Below are positions 8,870 through 18,537 of a DNA stretch of 64,000 nucleotides, piece after piece. Numbering within the stretch: position 1 is the first letter of the stretch; each line of letters opens with the position of its first letter. The notes beneath the pieces were generated by a model that had not been told where the DNA came from, did not search any database, and was given only the letters and a program-made list of their open reading frames with translations. The DNA comes from Streptococcus troglodytae. Its GTDB lineage: Bacteria; Bacillota; Bacilli; Lactobacillales; Streptococcaceae. The DNA is taken from NCBI RefSeq assembly GCF_002355215.1, contig NZ_AP014612.1:62001-126000 (forward strand). The letters are read 5' to 3'. Made by a program: the position numbers and the translations under genes.

Positions 8870-9864
8870 TGACTAGAATTTTAGATAACGAACCTATGGG
8901 CGATGAGGAATTTGCAGAACGCACACTTCGTCCGCAGTATTTACAGGAATATATTGGTCAGAATAAAGTTAAAGACCAGCTGAAGATCTTCATTGAAGCA
9001 GCTAAACAACGTGATGAGGCTTTGGATCATGTCCTTTTATTTGGTCCTCCCGGCCTTGGTAAGACTACCATGGCTTTTGTCATTGCCAATGAATTGGGGG
9101 TTAATCTTAAGCAAACCAGTGGTCCAGCTATTGAAAAAGCTGGCGATTTGGTTGCTGTTTTAAATGACTTAGAGCCTGGGGATGTTCTTTTTATTGATGA
9201 AATCCATCGGCTGCCTATGGCTGTTGAGGAAGTTCTTTATAGTGCCATGGAAGATTTTTATATTGACATTATGATTGGTGCGGGAGAAACTTCTCGCAGC
9301 GTGCATTTGGATTTGCCGCCTTTTACTTTAATTGGGGCGACAACACGGGCAGGTATGCTGTCAAATCCTTTGCGAGCGCGTTTTGGGATCACAGGTCATA
9401 TGGAATATTATACAGATATCGATTTAACTGAAATTGTTGAGCGAACAGCGGATATTTTTGAGATGACTATCACCCATCAAGCTGCGTTAGAATTAGCACG
9501 GCGCTCTCGTGGGACTCCGCGTATTGCTAACAGACTTTTAAAACGTGTCCGAGATTATGCCCAAATTATGGGAGATGGTCTTATTGATGATAAAATGACA
9601 GATAAGGCTTTGACCATGCTTGATGTTGATCATGAAGGTCTTGATTATGTTGATCAGAAGATCCTTAAGACGATGATTGAGATGTATCATGGCGGGCCTG
9701 TTGGTCTGGGGACTTTGTCAGTTAATATTGCCGAGGAACGTGAGACCGTTGAAGACATGTATGAACCCTATCTTATTCAAAAGGGATTTATTATACGGAC
9801 CCGCAGTGGACGTGTAGCCACTGCCAAAGCTTATGAACATTTGGGTTATCGTTACACAGAATAA
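8869..9864 (+). CDS. ruvB: Holliday junction branch migration helicase RuvB
   Basis: AAA+ motor of the RuvAB complex that drives branch migration in recombinational repair. The 331-residue protein begins at MTRILDNEP. It has the Walker A motif GPPGLGKTT (about 60-68), Walker B with FIDEIHR (about 105-115), sensor motif GATTRAG, the arginine-finger region NPLRARFG, and a C-terminal winged-helix domain with SGRVATAKA. An upstream in-frame start at 8818 adds residues unlike any RuvB and overlaps the promoter, so it is rejected. The phosphatase gene follows 37 bases downstream. Confidence 0.96.
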   Translation: MTRILDNEPMGDEEFAERTLRPQYLQEYIGQNKVKDQLKIFIEAAKQRDEALDHVLLFGPPGLGKTTMAFVIANELGVNLKQTSGPAIEKAGDLVAVLNDLEPGDVLFIDEIHRLPMAVEEVLYSAMEDFYIDIMIGAGETSRSVHLDLPPFTLIGATTRAGMLSNPLRARFGITGHMEYYTDIDLTEIVERTADIFEMTITHQAALELARRSRGTPRIANRLLKRVRDYAQIMGDGLIDDKMTDKALTMLDVDHEGLDYVDQKILKTMIEMYHGGPVGLGTLSVNIAEERETVEDMYEPYLIQKGFIIRTRSGRVATAKAYEHLGYRYTE

Positions 9865-9901
9865 CAATAGTCATTCTGACAAGAAAAGTTAAAGGAATAG
9901 C

Positions 9902-10327
9902 ATGAAGAAAATTTGTTTTGTTTGTTTGGGTAATATCTGCCGCAGTCCTATGGCTGAATTTGTGATGAGAGAGGCAGCATCCAATGCTAGTCTAGAGATT
10001 GCCAGCCGGGCAACGTCAGGTTGGGAACATGGAAATCCTATTCATCGCGGAACGCAAGGGATTTTTAGAAAATATAAAATTGCTTATGATTCCTCTAAAA
10101 GATCTCAACGAATTAGTTTGGCTGATTTTGCTTACTTTGATTGGATCATTGGAATGGACGAGACTAATGTCTGTGATCTCAAAAGGTTATCTCAAGGACA
10201 ATTTGATGATAAAATCTTTCTTTTTATTGATGGTGGTGTACCGGATCCTTACTATACCGGAGACTTCGAAGAAACTTATCATCTGGTCGAAAAGGGCTGT
10301 CAAACTTGGTTGAAAAAAATTAAATAG
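9902..10327 (+). CDS. Low-molecular-weight protein tyrosine phosphatase
   Basis: The N-terminal CLGNICRS is the CX5R phosphate-binding loop of the family (Cys at residue 8), and the general-acid motif DPYYTG (about 117) is also present. The 141-residue length is standard. In streptococci such enzymes act with tyrosine kinases or influence surface polysaccharide and stress responses. AAAGGAATAG precedes the ATG. It probably forms an operon with the MORN protein and acyltransferase that follow. Confidence 0.9.
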   Translation: MKKICFVCLGNICRSPMAEFVMREAASNASLEIASRATSGWEHGNPIHRGTQGIFRKYKIAYDSSKRSQRISLADFAYFDWIIGMDETNVCDLKRLSQGQFDDKIFLFIDGGVPDPYYTGDFEETYHLVEKGCQTWLKKIK

Positions 10328-10391
10328 TACATCTTGTTATATTTTCAAATTGTAGTAAAATGACATATATGATAAGAAAAATTGAAGGAAT

Positions 10392-10775
10392 ATGATGAGA
10401 AAGATACAGATAACGAGAGAAAAATTAGAGCTGTTAGCAGTTATTGTCATCCTTGTATGCGGTTTATCTGTTTTCACCCTTAAATTTGGGAGTAAAGCAA
10501 CCTTAACTTATGAAGGTGGTAAGATTAACTATACAGGCTATGTCCTCAATCATCGAATGAATGGCCAAGGAAAACTAACTTATCCTAATGGCGATGTTTA
10601 TGAGGGGCATTTTGTTAATGGTATTTTCAGCGGTCATGGCCGCTTCAAGTCCAGCATGGGCTGGTCTTATGTTGGCGAGTTTAAAAAAGGACAAGCAGAT
10701 GGTCATGGGAAATTAACAGCTAAGGACAAAAAAATTTATAAAGGGACATTTAAGCAAGGGATTTATCAAAAATGA
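10392..10775 (+). CDS. MORN-repeat membrane-anchored protein
   Basis: An N-terminal membrane segment (about residues 15-33) is followed by four or more MORN-like repeats (YxGxxxNxxxxGxGxxxxxxGxxYxGxF), for example HRMNGQGKLTYPNGDVYEGHF and a second SGHGRF copy. MORN repeats form extended beta sheets, probably outside the membrane here. The stop overlaps the start of the acyltransferase gene by four bases (ATGA), indicating translational coupling and a joint role in surface modification. The start has GAAGGA upstream; ATG at 10392 or 10395 are both possible. Confidence 0.85.
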   Translation: MMRKIQITREKLELLAVIVILVCGLSVFTLKFGSKATLTYEGGKINYTGYVLNHRMNGQGKLTYPNGDVYEGHFVNGIFSGHGRFKSSMGWSYVGEFKKGQADGHGKLTAKDKKIYKGTFKQGIYQK

Positions 10776-12562
10776 GAATAAAATGGTTTTCTTTTGTTAG
10801 AGTTACAGGGCTGCTTTTGGTGCTGCTTTATCATTTTTTCCAACGAGCTTTTCCGGGCGGCTTTATAGGAGTAGACGTTTTCTTTACCTTTTCGGGTTAT
10901 TTGATTACAGCTCTACTGATTGATGAATTTGCTAGAAATAAGATGATTGATCTTTTAGGCTTTCTAAGGCGGCGCTTCTATCGCATTGTACCGCCTGTTG
11001 TCATTATGGTTTTGGTCGTTTTGCCTTTTACTTTTTTGATTAGGAAGGATTTTGTGGCAGATATTGGCCGCCAAATTGCTTCTGTTCTAGGTTTTACAAC
11101 TAACCTTTATGAAATTTTTACTGGCAGCAGTTATGAAAGCCAATTCATCCCCCACCTTTTTGTTCATACTTGGAGCCTAGCTATTGAAGTGCATTTTTAC
11201 CTTTTTTGGGGGATTCTTGTCTGGTTCTTATCAAGAAAGGTTAAAGACCCTACGCAATTTCGCGGCCTCATTTTTTTGCTTTCAGTTGGTTTATTTTTGC
11301 TGAGCTTCTTCACTATGTTTGCGCGTGCCTTTTTTGTTAATAATTTTTCGACAATTTATTTTTCAACTTTGTCACATATTTTTCCTTTCTTTTTAGGAGC
11401 CATTTTTGCAACGATGTCAGGAATTAGTGAGACAACGAAACGCTTTAAGAAAAATGTGCAGCTCTGGCAAACCAAACGCGTTGTCCTTTTCATGGTTGGC
11501 AGTGCAGCCTTGCTATTTCTGTTAGGATTTATTCTTGACTTTAATAATATAATCACTTATTTATTTGGTTTTGCTTTAGCCAGTCTATTCACAGCTGTAA
11601 TGGTTTATTCCAGCCGTGTCTTAAATGACCAAACGTCACATTTGCAAGAACCTGCTTTTGTTACTTATTTAGCTGATATCAGTTATGGTGTTTACCTTTT
11701 TCACTGGCCTTTTTATATTATCTTTGGACAATTAATGAATAACTGGTTGGCTGTCATTTTTACAGTCCTTTTCTCTCTTATCTTTGCAACGATTTCTTAT
11801 TATGTTGTTGAACCTTATATTGCAGGAAAGCAAGCTGTTTTGTTTGGGCTGGCTATTCCTATTGAGCATTACAAAAAATGGTTCTACAGTTTGGTTGGTT
11901 TATTGACCGTTGTGACTTTAAGTATTGCCTTTACGGCACCAAGTGTCGGTTCTTTTGAAACAGGACTTTTAGTTGATGCGCTCAACCAAGCTGATAATAA
12001 TATGAATCGGACACATACGCTGGCTGCTGGAGACGCAAGTGCTATTAGTGATATCACTGTTATTGGTGATTCAGTTGCTTTGCGCTCAAGTACTGCTTTT
12101 TCTGAACTACTGCCGGAAGCTCAGGTAGACGCGGCAGTTAGCCGTAATTTTGGGAATGCCTATGATATTTTTAAAAATCATATTGATAATAGTACATTAT
12201 CAAAAACAGTTGTTTTAGCGGTTGGCGTTAATTCGGTTGAAGGTTACAAAGATAATATTCAACAATTCATTGATAATCTCCCAGATGGACATCGACTTAT
12301 TATTGTGACTCCTTATAATACTAAAGATGAACGTATTCCAGATATTCGTGATTACGAATTAGATTTAGCAAAGAAATACCAGTTTGTCACGGTAGCTGAT
12401 TGGTATCAAGCAGCTGTGGCACATCCTGAAATTTGGACGGAATCTGATGGTGTTCACTATAATGACAGCAGTGATGAAGGTGCTAAACTTTATGTCGAAA
12501 CTATAAAAAAAGCCATTCAGGCATCTGCAAAGCAGCCTGCTAAAGGGGAAAAACAACCCTAG
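10772..12562 (+). CDS. OafA/YrhL-type membrane acyltransferase with SGNH domain
   Basis: A 596-residue protein with about ten membrane helices of the acyltransferase-3 family. The motif LYHFFQRAFPGGFIGVDVFF near the N-terminus (about 18-40) contains the conserved active-site histidine. A C-terminal extracellular SGNH-hydrolase-like domain (about 420-585) has IGDSVALRS as the catalytic serine block and GVHYNDS carrying the late histidine. Such proteins O-acetylate cell-wall sugars such as peptidoglycan (OatA-like) or polysaccharides. It is coupled to the MORN gene. Full length. Confidence 0.9.
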   Translation: MRIKWFSFVRVTGLLLVLLYHFFQRAFPGGFIGVDVFFTFSGYLITALLIDEFARNKMIDLLGFLRRRFYRIVPPVVIMVLVVLPFTFLIRKDFVADIGRQIASVLGFTTNLYEIFTGSSYESQFIPHLFVHTWSLAIEVHFYLFWGILVWFLSRKVKDPTQFRGLIFLLSVGLFLLSFFTMFARAFFVNNFSTIYFSTLSHIFPFFLGAIFATMSGISETTKRFKKNVQLWQTKRVVLFMVGSAALLFLLGFILDFNNIITYLFGFALASLFTAVMVYSSRVLNDQTSHLQEPAFVTYLADISYGVYLFHWPFYIIFGQLMNNWLAVIFTVLFSLIFATISYYVVEPYIAGKQAVLFGLAIPIEHYKKWFYSLVGLLTVVTLSIAFTAPSVGSFETGLLVDALNQADNNMNRTHTLAAGDASAISDITVIGDSVALRSSTAFSELLPEAQVDAAVSRNFGNAYDIFKNHIDNSTLSKTVVLAVGVNSVEGYKDNIQQFIDNLPDGHRLIIVTPYNTKDERIPDIRDYELDLAKKYQFVTVADWYQAAVAHPEIWTESDGVHYNDSSDEGAKLYVETIKKAIQASAKQPAKGEKQP

Positions 12563-12760
12563 CCATAGTCTTTAGAGGGGCGGTCTTGACTTAAATCAAA
12601 GTGAGAGATAAAGAATAAAGTTGAGGTTTTTTCGTTGTTTTGAGCGATCCTATGCTGATTGGATCAATGAAATTGATTTGAGATTTATAGGTGCTTTCAA
12701 GTTACTAAAGATGTTAGAAGTAATGACATTAAAAAATTGATAAAAAAGGCCTGAATTCGG

Positions 12761-12789
12761 TTTACAAGAGCTTGCTTCTGCGTTATAAT
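12761..12789 (+). promoter_or_regulatory. Strong promoter of the 25-codon gene
   Basis: TTTACA (12761-12766), a 17-base spacer and TATAAT (12784-12789) make a near-consensus sigma-A promoter. The only gene it can serve is the tiny reading frame at 12827. Confidence 0.7.
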
Positions 12790-12826
12790 TGTGGTGACAT
12801 AAGATGTGAGGAATGGAGGATATGGC

Positions 12827-12904
12827 ATGTCTGCTTTGTTTTATGATGCTTTAGCAGCAATTTGGATTTCTATTGCTGGTGTGGATGCTCGTTGGGGTCA
12901 TTAA
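12827..12904 (+). CDS. 25-residue hydrophobic peptide, unknown role
   Basis: A tiny gene with every expression signal: near-consensus promoter, GGAGGA at 12815-12820 six bases before the ATG, and a strong terminator 12 bases after the stop. The peptide starts MSALFYDALAAIWISIAG and ends VDARWGH, giving a short hydrophobic core and a charged C-terminus with WGH. It has no recognisable partner gene; the acyltransferase is upstream and thrC downstream. It could be a signalling peptide precursor, a small membrane-active protein or a type I toxin. I cannot name a family. Confidence 0.6.
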   Translation: MSALFYDALAAIWISIAGVDARWGH

Positions 12905-12915
12905 TATTTTGTGAA

Positions 12916-12945
12916 GGTTGGGACAAAAGTGTTCCAACCTTTTTA
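12916..12945 (+). terminator. Terminator, start of repeat copy A
   Basis: Stem GGTTGGGACA / TGTTCCAACC followed by TTTTT. It ends the 25-codon gene and is also the first part of a dispersed repeat. Confidence 0.85.
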
Positions 12946-13150
12946 TTGTATGGTGGTGTTAGTTTGATGCAGCGGTTGATTGAACTTTTTGCCTCTTGGT
13001 TTTTAGGCTTAAACTTTCAATCGTTTAGGAAATGATGCGCTTAATCCCATGAAGCTCAGTTTGTATCAATACCTCATCCACTTTGCGAAAGGTAGGACGA
13101 TGAAATCAACATCGCAGTTTTATTGCGATTTACCATTACCGATTTTTGAC
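12916..13150 (+). repeat. Dispersed intergenic repeat, family 1, copy A
   Basis: About 235 bases beginning with the terminator hairpin. Blocks shared with copies B, C and D: TTTTTATTGTA, GGTTGATTG, GGTTTTTAGGCT, CATGAAG-TCAGTTTGT, ATCCACTTTGCGAAAG and GATGAAATCAA. Each copy follows a gene end. Non-coding. Confidence 0.75.
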
Positions 13151-13238
13151 TCACTCTCTTTTTTAAATAAATATGAGCAAATTGTCTGATAATTATGGTA
13201 TAATGCTTAAAAAGCTATCTATAAAAAGAGGATGAATC

Positions 13239-14723
13239 ATGACATTAGTGTATCAATCAACCCGTGATGAAAATAATAAAGTAAGCGCCAGTCAGGCTAT
13301 TTTGCAAGGCTTAGCAAGAGATGGCGGTCTTTTTACGCCGACATCTTATCCGCAAGTTGATTTGGATTTTGACCAGCTTAAAACGGCTTCCTATCAAGAA
13401 GTCGCTAAGTTGGTTTTATCAGCTTTTTTGGATGATTTTACAGAAGCAGAATTGGATTATTGTATTGCTAATGCTTATGATGCTAAGTTTGATACACCGG
13501 GCATTGCACCTTTAGTTAAACTTAATGGCCAATATAATCTTGAACTTTTTCATGGTTCAACTATTGCTTTTAAGGATATGGCACTTTCGATTTTGCCTTA
13601 TCTTTTAACAACGTCAGCTAAAAAGCAAGGCATTAACAACAAGATCGTCATTTTAACAGCGACATCCGGAGATACTGGTAAGGCAGCTATGGCAGGCTTT
13701 GCGGATGTTCCGGGAACGGAAATTATTGTCTTTTATCCTAATGGTGGTGTCAGCAAGATTCAAGAATTACAAATGACCACACAGGTAGGAGATAATACAC
13801 ACGTTGTTGCTATTGAAGGAAACTTTGATGATGCTCAGACAAATGTCAAAAAGATGTTCAACGATAGTGATCTGCGAGCAAAACTTTTAGAGCACGGTGC
13901 CCAATTTTCATCGGCAAATTCTATGAATGTCGGTCGCTTAGTACCACAAGTGGTTTACTATGTTTATGCTTATGCCCAGTTGCTTAAGTCAGGTGACATC
14001 AAAAACGGTGATAGAGTTAACTTTACAGTACCAACAGGAAATTTTGGAAATATTTTAGCTGCTTATTATGCACGTCAAATTGGTGTGCCAATTGGCAAAC
14101 TTATTTGTGCTTCAAATGAAAATAATGTTTTGACTGACTTCTTCAAAACAGGGACTTATGATAAGAAAAGAGAATTTCGTGTAACAACCAGTCCCTCAAT
14201 GGACATTCTTGTTTCGTCTAATTTGGAACGCCTTATTTTTCATCTTTTGGGAAATGATTCTGTTAAAACAAAAGAACTCATGCAGGCTTTAGTTGAAAAG
14301 GGTGAGTATACTTTAGAAAAAGCTGATAAGACTATTTTAGATTTATTTGCTGCGGGATTTGCGACTGAAGAAGAGACAGCCGCTGAGATTAAACGTGTTT
14401 ATACCGCTTCGCATTATATTGAAGATCCGCATACAGCAGTTGCTTCGTCTGTTTACCATGCTTATAGGAAATCTAGTGGTGATCAAAGCCCAACTGTAAT
14501 AGCTTCAACAGCTAGCCCTTATAAATTTCCGCGTGTCGTTGTCTCTGCAGTCGAAGGCAAAGATCCAAAAGATGATTTTGCAGCTGTACGTGAGCTGAGC
14601 CGTTTATCAGGTGTGTCAGTGCCAAGGGCAGTTGATGGCCTTGAAACTGCTGAAGTTCGTCATCGAAATGTTGTCGTGGCAGCTGATATGCAAAAAGCAG
14701 TAGAGTCATATTTAGGAATTTAA
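13239..14723 (+). CDS. thrC: Threonine synthase
   Basis: PLP enzyme that converts O-phosphohomoserine to threonine, the last step of the pathway. The 494-residue protein has the PLP-lysine motif HGSTIAFKDMAL (Lys about 111), the phosphate-binding glycine-rich loop TATSGDTGKAA, and PTGNFGN. The length is typical of the longer class of threonine synthases. An extended -10 (TGGTATAAT, 13196-13204) and AGAGGATG lie upstream. No threonine leader or T-box is visible. The gene is monocistronic, bounded by repeat copies A and B. Confidence 0.96.
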   Translation: MTLVYQSTRDENNKVSASQAILQGLARDGGLFTPTSYPQVDLDFDQLKTASYQEVAKLVLSAFLDDFTEAELDYCIANAYDAKFDTPGIAPLVKLNGQYNLELFHGSTIAFKDMALSILPYLLTTSAKKQGINNKIVILTATSGDTGKAAMAGFADVPGTEIIVFYPNGGVSKIQELQMTTQVGDNTHVVAIEGNFDDAQTNVKKMFNDSDLRAKLLEHGAQFSSANSMNVGRLVPQVVYYVYAYAQLLKSGDIKNGDRVNFTVPTGNFGNILAAYYARQIGVPIGKLICASNENNVLTDFFKTGTYDKKREFRVTTSPSMDILVSSNLERLIFHLLGNDSVKTKELMQALVEKGEYTLEKADKTILDLFAAGFATEEETAAEIKRVYTASHYIEDPHTAVASSVYHAYRKSSGDQSPTVIASTASPYKFPRVVVSAVEGKDPKDDFAAVRELSRLSGVSVPRAVDGLETAEVRHRNVVVAADMQKAVESYLGI

Positions 14724-14728
14724 CAGGA

Positions 14729-14960
14729 GGCTGGAACAAAAGTGTTCCGACCTTTTTATTGTATAATGGTTTTCGTTTAACGCAGCAGTTGGTTGGGAAT
14801 TTCGCTTTTTGATTTTTAGCATCAGTCCGCTGGACTGTTGGAGTTTATCTAATCTTATGAAGGTCAGTTTGTGTCAATGCCTAATCCACTTTGCGAAAGC
14901 TAGGATGATGAAATCAATATCGCTTTTTATTATGATTTACTGATTTTTTATAGGTAATCT
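14729..14960 (+). repeat. Dispersed intergenic repeat, family 1, copy B (with thrC terminator)
   Basis: It begins 5 bases after the thrC stop with the hairpin GGCTGGAACA / TGTTCCGACC plus TTTTT. It then follows copy A closely, including the palindrome CAGTCCGCTGGACTG, TAATCCACTTTGCGAAAGCT and GATGATGAAATCAA. The rest of the gap up to the MATE gene (14961-15180) shows no gene. Confidence 0.75.
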
Positions 14961-15180
14961 TAGGGATTTGGATTTACACTATTTTTTGGATGATTTGTAC
15001 AGCAATCATAGAAGTCTGTCCCACTTTTTCATCATATAGGAAGGAAGATGAGAAAGGTTAATGCTTGAATGTGTGATGGATAGAAAGTTTTAATTACTTT
15101 GCTGTGTTTTCAGCAAAGACTGCTTTTTTCTATTGCTTGAAAATTCAATAGCATATGAAAAACCTTTCTACATAATCAAG

Positions 15181-16464
15181 ATGAATCAAAGAAATAAAAT
15201 TATAGAGCTTGCTCTGCCAGCTATGGCAGAAAACTTACTGCAAATGTTAATGGGAGTTGTTGACAACTATTTAGTGGCTCAGCTTGGTTTGGTTGCTGTA
15301 TCTGGTGTTTCGGTTGCTAATAATATTATTACAATTTATCAGGCTATTTTTATTGCACTTGAGGCGGCAGTATCCAGTTTAGTGGCTAAAAGTTTAGGTG
15401 AAGATAACCAAGCCAGAGTGAGGTTTTATCAGTCTGAGTCCGTTGCCATCACATTAATGCTGAGTTTAGTGTTAGGGTTTATATCTTTTGTTTTTGGCAA
15501 CAATATGCTTCATCTTTTAGGAACAACAGATAGTGTCACACAGGCAGGAGGAATTTATTTAGCTATTGTTGGCGGTTTGGTTGTCAGTCTTGGCTTACAA
15601 ACGTCGCTGGGTGCTATTTTGAGAGCACAAGGGAAACCACGTTTGCCTATGTATGTCAGTTTACTAACCAATATTGTTAATGTTATTTTAGCAACTGCAG
15701 CTATTTATATTGGACATTGGGGAATTGTTGGAGTTGCGGCAGCAACAGTTCTTTCACGTTTTCTTGGGACCTTTGTTTTAGCTTGTCAATTACCGATTAA
15801 AGCTATTTTGAGGTCAATGAGAATTAAAATTGACAGGGCCTTCCTAGCCATTGCTTTGCCTTCAGCTGGTGAGCGTTTAATGATGCGAGCAGGTGATGTT
15901 GTTATTATTGCTATTATCGTTAAATTTGGGACAGCGGCAGTAGCTGGAAATGCTATTGGTGAGACCCTGACACAGTTTAATTATATGCCGGGAATGGGGG
16001 TTGCCACAGCAACAGTTATCTTAGTAGCCCATAATTTAGGGCAAGGGCAAAAGAAGGTCATTAAGGAAGTTGTTAGAGAGTCTTACCTTATTGCTACCCT
16101 GTTAATCATGTTGGTGGGAGCTTGTATCCTTTTTGGAGGCAGGTATCTGACCTATCTATTTACCGATAATGAAGCGGCTCTTCAAGCGAGTTTAGTCGTA
16201 TTGTTTTATTCTTTTATAGGAGGTCCTGCAATATCAGGTACCCTGATTTTTACAGCTGCTTGGCAGGGCCTGGGAAAAGCTAAACTGACTTTTTATGCGA
16301 CGACACTTGGTATGTGGCTGATTCGTATTGTTTTAGGCTATTATTTAGGGGTTCATTTAAATCTTGGTTTATCCGGAGTTTGGCTGGCGACCTTAGCAGA
16401 TAATGTTTTTAGATGGCTATTTCTCTATTACTTGTATAGAAAGTATATGCAGAAGATTCAATAA
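15181..16464 (+). CDS. MATE family efflux transporter
   Basis: Cation-coupled multidrug efflux protein with about 12 membrane helices in two related halves: first half about 10-205, second half from the ALPSAGERLMMRAGD segment. It has the ALPAMAENLLQ start and the MGVVDNYLVAQLG segment characteristic of MATE proteins. I choose the ATG at 15181 (MNQRNKI) because it begins the conserved part; a TTG at 15133 would add 16 residues. Neither start has a good ribosome binding site. It is followed by repeat copy C. The substrate is unknown. Confidence 0.88.
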   Translation: MNQRNKIIELALPAMAENLLQMLMGVVDNYLVAQLGLVAVSGVSVANNIITIYQAIFIALEAAVSSLVAKSLGEDNQARVRFYQSESVAITLMLSLVLGFISFVFGNNMLHLLGTTDSVTQAGGIYLAIVGGLVVSLGLQTSLGAILRAQGKPRLPMYVSLLTNIVNVILATAAIYIGHWGIVGVAAATVLSRFLGTFVLACQLPIKAILRSMRIKIDRAFLAIALPSAGERLMMRAGDVVIIAIIVKFGTAAVAGNAIGETLTQFNYMPGMGVATATVILVAHNLGQGQKKVIKEVVRESYLIATLLIMLVGACILFGGRYLTYLFTDNEAALQASLVVLFYSFIGGPAISGTLIFTAAWQGLGKAKLTFYATTLGMWLIRIVLGYYLGVHLNLGLSGVWLATLADNVFRWLFLYYLYRKYMQKIQ

Positions 16465-16510
16465 TAACTTATCCAGTTTATAACAGTCAGCGATAAGGCT
16501 TAAGTAGGAA

Positions 16511-16668
16511 GGTTGGAACAAAAATGCTCCGACCTTTTTTATTATGTAGTGGTTAATTGAAAATATTTATCTAATTCCATAAACATCGGTTCATGTCAAT
16601 ACTTAATCAACTTTAGTTGGAACAGCACAATCGATATCATAATTTCATGATGATTTTCCCTCTTTTTT
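16511..16668 (+). repeat. Dispersed intergenic repeat, family 1, copy C (shortened)
   Basis: Hairpin GGTTGGAACA / TGCTCCGACC plus TTTTTT, then GTAGTGGTTAATTG, ATTCCATAAACATCGGTTCATGTC and ACTTAATCAACTTT. This matches copies A and B with an internal deletion. It serves as the terminator of the MATE gene. Confidence 0.65.
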
Positions 16669-16841
16669 GAATATTTTTCTAGAAAGCAAGGTAACAGAAA
16701 GAAAGCGGTGATCGTCTTATTAAATTTTGCTTCTTAAAAGGAAAATAGACAAAAATCCGAACATTATCATTGTATTTAATATAGAACTTTCAGCTTATTT
16801 ATGCTAAAATAAAAAAACGTAGAAGATATTTGGAGGCTAAT

Positions 16842-17108
16842 ATGAAGGCGATTATTACAGTGGTTGGAAAAGATAGGACTGGAATTGTAGCAGGTGTGTC
16901 AACTAAAATTGCAGAGTTAGGTCTTAACATTGATGATATTACACAGACTGTTTTAGATGAGTATTTTACGATGATGGCAGTCGTATCTTCTCAAGGAAGT
17001 CAGGATTTTGCACAGCTTAGGAAAGAGTTTGAAGCTTTCGGTGAGACCTTGAATGTCAAAATTAATATTCAAAGTTCAGCTATTTTTGACGCTATGCATA
17101 ACTTGTAA
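16842..17108 (+). CDS. ACT-domain protein (UPF0237)
   Basis: A single ACT domain of 88 residues, with the start [24 protein letters not shown] typical of the UPF0237 group. ACT domains bind small ligands, usually amino acids. GGAGG at 16832-16836 selects the ATG at 16842. The next gene (DUF711) begins 20 bases downstream; this two-gene order is common in Firmicutes, which suggests the ACT protein regulates or serves the partner. Confidence 0.92.
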   Translation: MKAIITVVGKDRTGIVAGVSTKIAELGLNIDDITQTVLDEYFTMMAVVSSQGSQDFAQLRKEFEAFGETLNVKINIQSSAIFDAMHNL

Positions 17109-17127
17109 GAATAGGAGTTTTAGTCTG

Positions 17128-18465
17128 ATGGATATTAAACAGGTTACCGAAACGATTGCAATGATTGAAGAGCAGAATTTTGATGTTCGGACAATTACCA
17201 TGGGAATTTCGCTTCTTGATTGTATTGATTCGGATATTGAAAAAGCAGCTGAAAAGGTTTATCACAAAATTGTAACCAAAGCTGGCAAGTTGGTTCAAGT
17301 GGGGGATGATATTTCAACAGAACTCGGTATTCCAATTGTTAATAAGCGTGTATCGGTTACACCGATTTCAATTATTGGTGCAGCAACAGATGCGACGGAT
17401 TATGTGCCCTTAGCCAAGGCGCTTGACCATGCAGCAAAAGAGATTGGAGTGAATTTTATTGGTGGCTTTTCTGCTTTGGTACAAAAAGGCTATCAAAAAG
17501 GGGATGAAATTCTTATTAATTCGATCCCAAAAGCTCTTGCCGAAACGGACTTTGTCTGTTCGTCTGTCAATATTGGTTCAACTAAGTCGGGAATCAACAT
17601 GACAGCTGTCCGCGATATGGGACGCATTATTAAAGAGACCTCAGCAGCTTCAGAAATGGGACCTGCAAAATTGGTTGTTTTTGCCAATGCAGTAGAAGAT
17701 AATCCTTTTATGGCAGGAGCCTTTCACGGTGTTGGGGAAGCAGATGTTGTCATCAATGTTGGTGTTTCTGGACCGGGTGTTGTCAAGCGTGCTTTAGAAA
17801 AGGTCCGCGGTCAAAGTTTTGATGTGGTGGCTGAGACTGTTAAGAAAACAGCTTTTAAAATCACCCGTATTGGTCAGTTGGTTGGTAGCTTGGCTAGTGA
17901 GCGTCTTGGTGTCAAATTTGGTATTGTAGACTTATCTCTTGCACCGACGCCGGCTGTTGGCGATTCTGTAGCTCGTGTTCTTGAAGAAATGGGGCTGGAA
18001 ACCGTCGGAACTCATGGGACAACAGCGGCCTTGGCACTCCTCAATGATCAGGTCAAAAAGGGCGGTGTCATGGCTTGTAATCAGGTTGGCGGCCTCTCAG
18101 GCGCCTTTATTCCGGTTTCCGAAGATGAGGGGATGATTGCTGCTGTACAAAATGGTTCTCTTAATCTGGAGAAATTAGAAGCCATGACAGCCATTTGCTC
18201 GGTTGGTCTTGATATGATTGCTATCCCAGCAGATACACCAGATACAACGATTGCAGCCATGATTGCAGACGAAGCGGCTATTGGTGTCATCAATCAAAAA
18301 ACAACGGCTGTTCGTATTATCCCTAAAGGTAAGGAAGGCGATATGATTGAATTTGGCGGTTTACTCGGTTATGCTCCTGTCATGCCGGTTAATAAAAAAT
18401 CATCTGCAGACTTTATTGCGCGTGGCGGACAGATTCCGGCACCTATTCATAGCTTTAAAAATTAA
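17128..18465 (+). CDS. UPF0210 (DUF711/PFL family) protein
   Basis: A 445-residue protein beginning [13 protein letters not shown], with AGGAG about 10 bases upstream. The family has a pyruvate-formate-lyase-like fold, but its reaction is not known to me. Conserved stretches include [24 protein letters not shown] and the glycine-rich [12 protein letters not shown]. Length is full for the family. A longer frame from 17053 overlaps the ACT gene and is rejected. It is followed by a clear terminator. Confidence 0.92.
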   Translation: MDIKQVTETIAMIEEQNFDVRTITMGISLLDCIDSDIEKAAEKVYHKIVTKAGKLVQVGDDISTELGIPIVNKRVSVTPISIIGAATDATDYVPLAKALDHAAKEIGVNFIGGFSALVQKGYQKGDEILINSIPKALAETDFVCSSVNIGSTKSGINMTAVRDMGRIIKETSAASEMGPAKLVVFANAVEDNPFMAGAFHGVGEADVVINVGVSGPGVVKRALEKVRGQSFDVVAETVKKTAFKITRIGQLVGSLASERLGVKFGIVDLSLAPTPAVGDSVARVLEEMGLETVGTHGTTAALALLNDQVKKGGVMACNQVGGLSGAFIPVSEDEGMIAAVQNGSLNLEKLEAMTAICSVGLDMIAIPADTPDTTIAAMIADEAAIGVINQKTTAVRIIPKGKEGDMIEFGGLLGYAPVMPVNKKSSADFIARGGQIPAPIHSFKN

Positions 18466-18471
18466 GTAGAG

Positions 18472-18499
18472 CACTTGCAAGTCTTTTGCAAGTGTTTTC
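18472..18499 (+). terminator. Terminator of the ACT/DUF711 operon
   Basis: Stem CACTTGCAA (18472-18480) / TTGCAAGTG (18486-18494), five-base loop, then TTTTC. Confidence 0.85.
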
Positions 18500-18537
18500 T
18501 TTTAATGTTATAATATAGGCTAGATTGGGAGAGAAAA

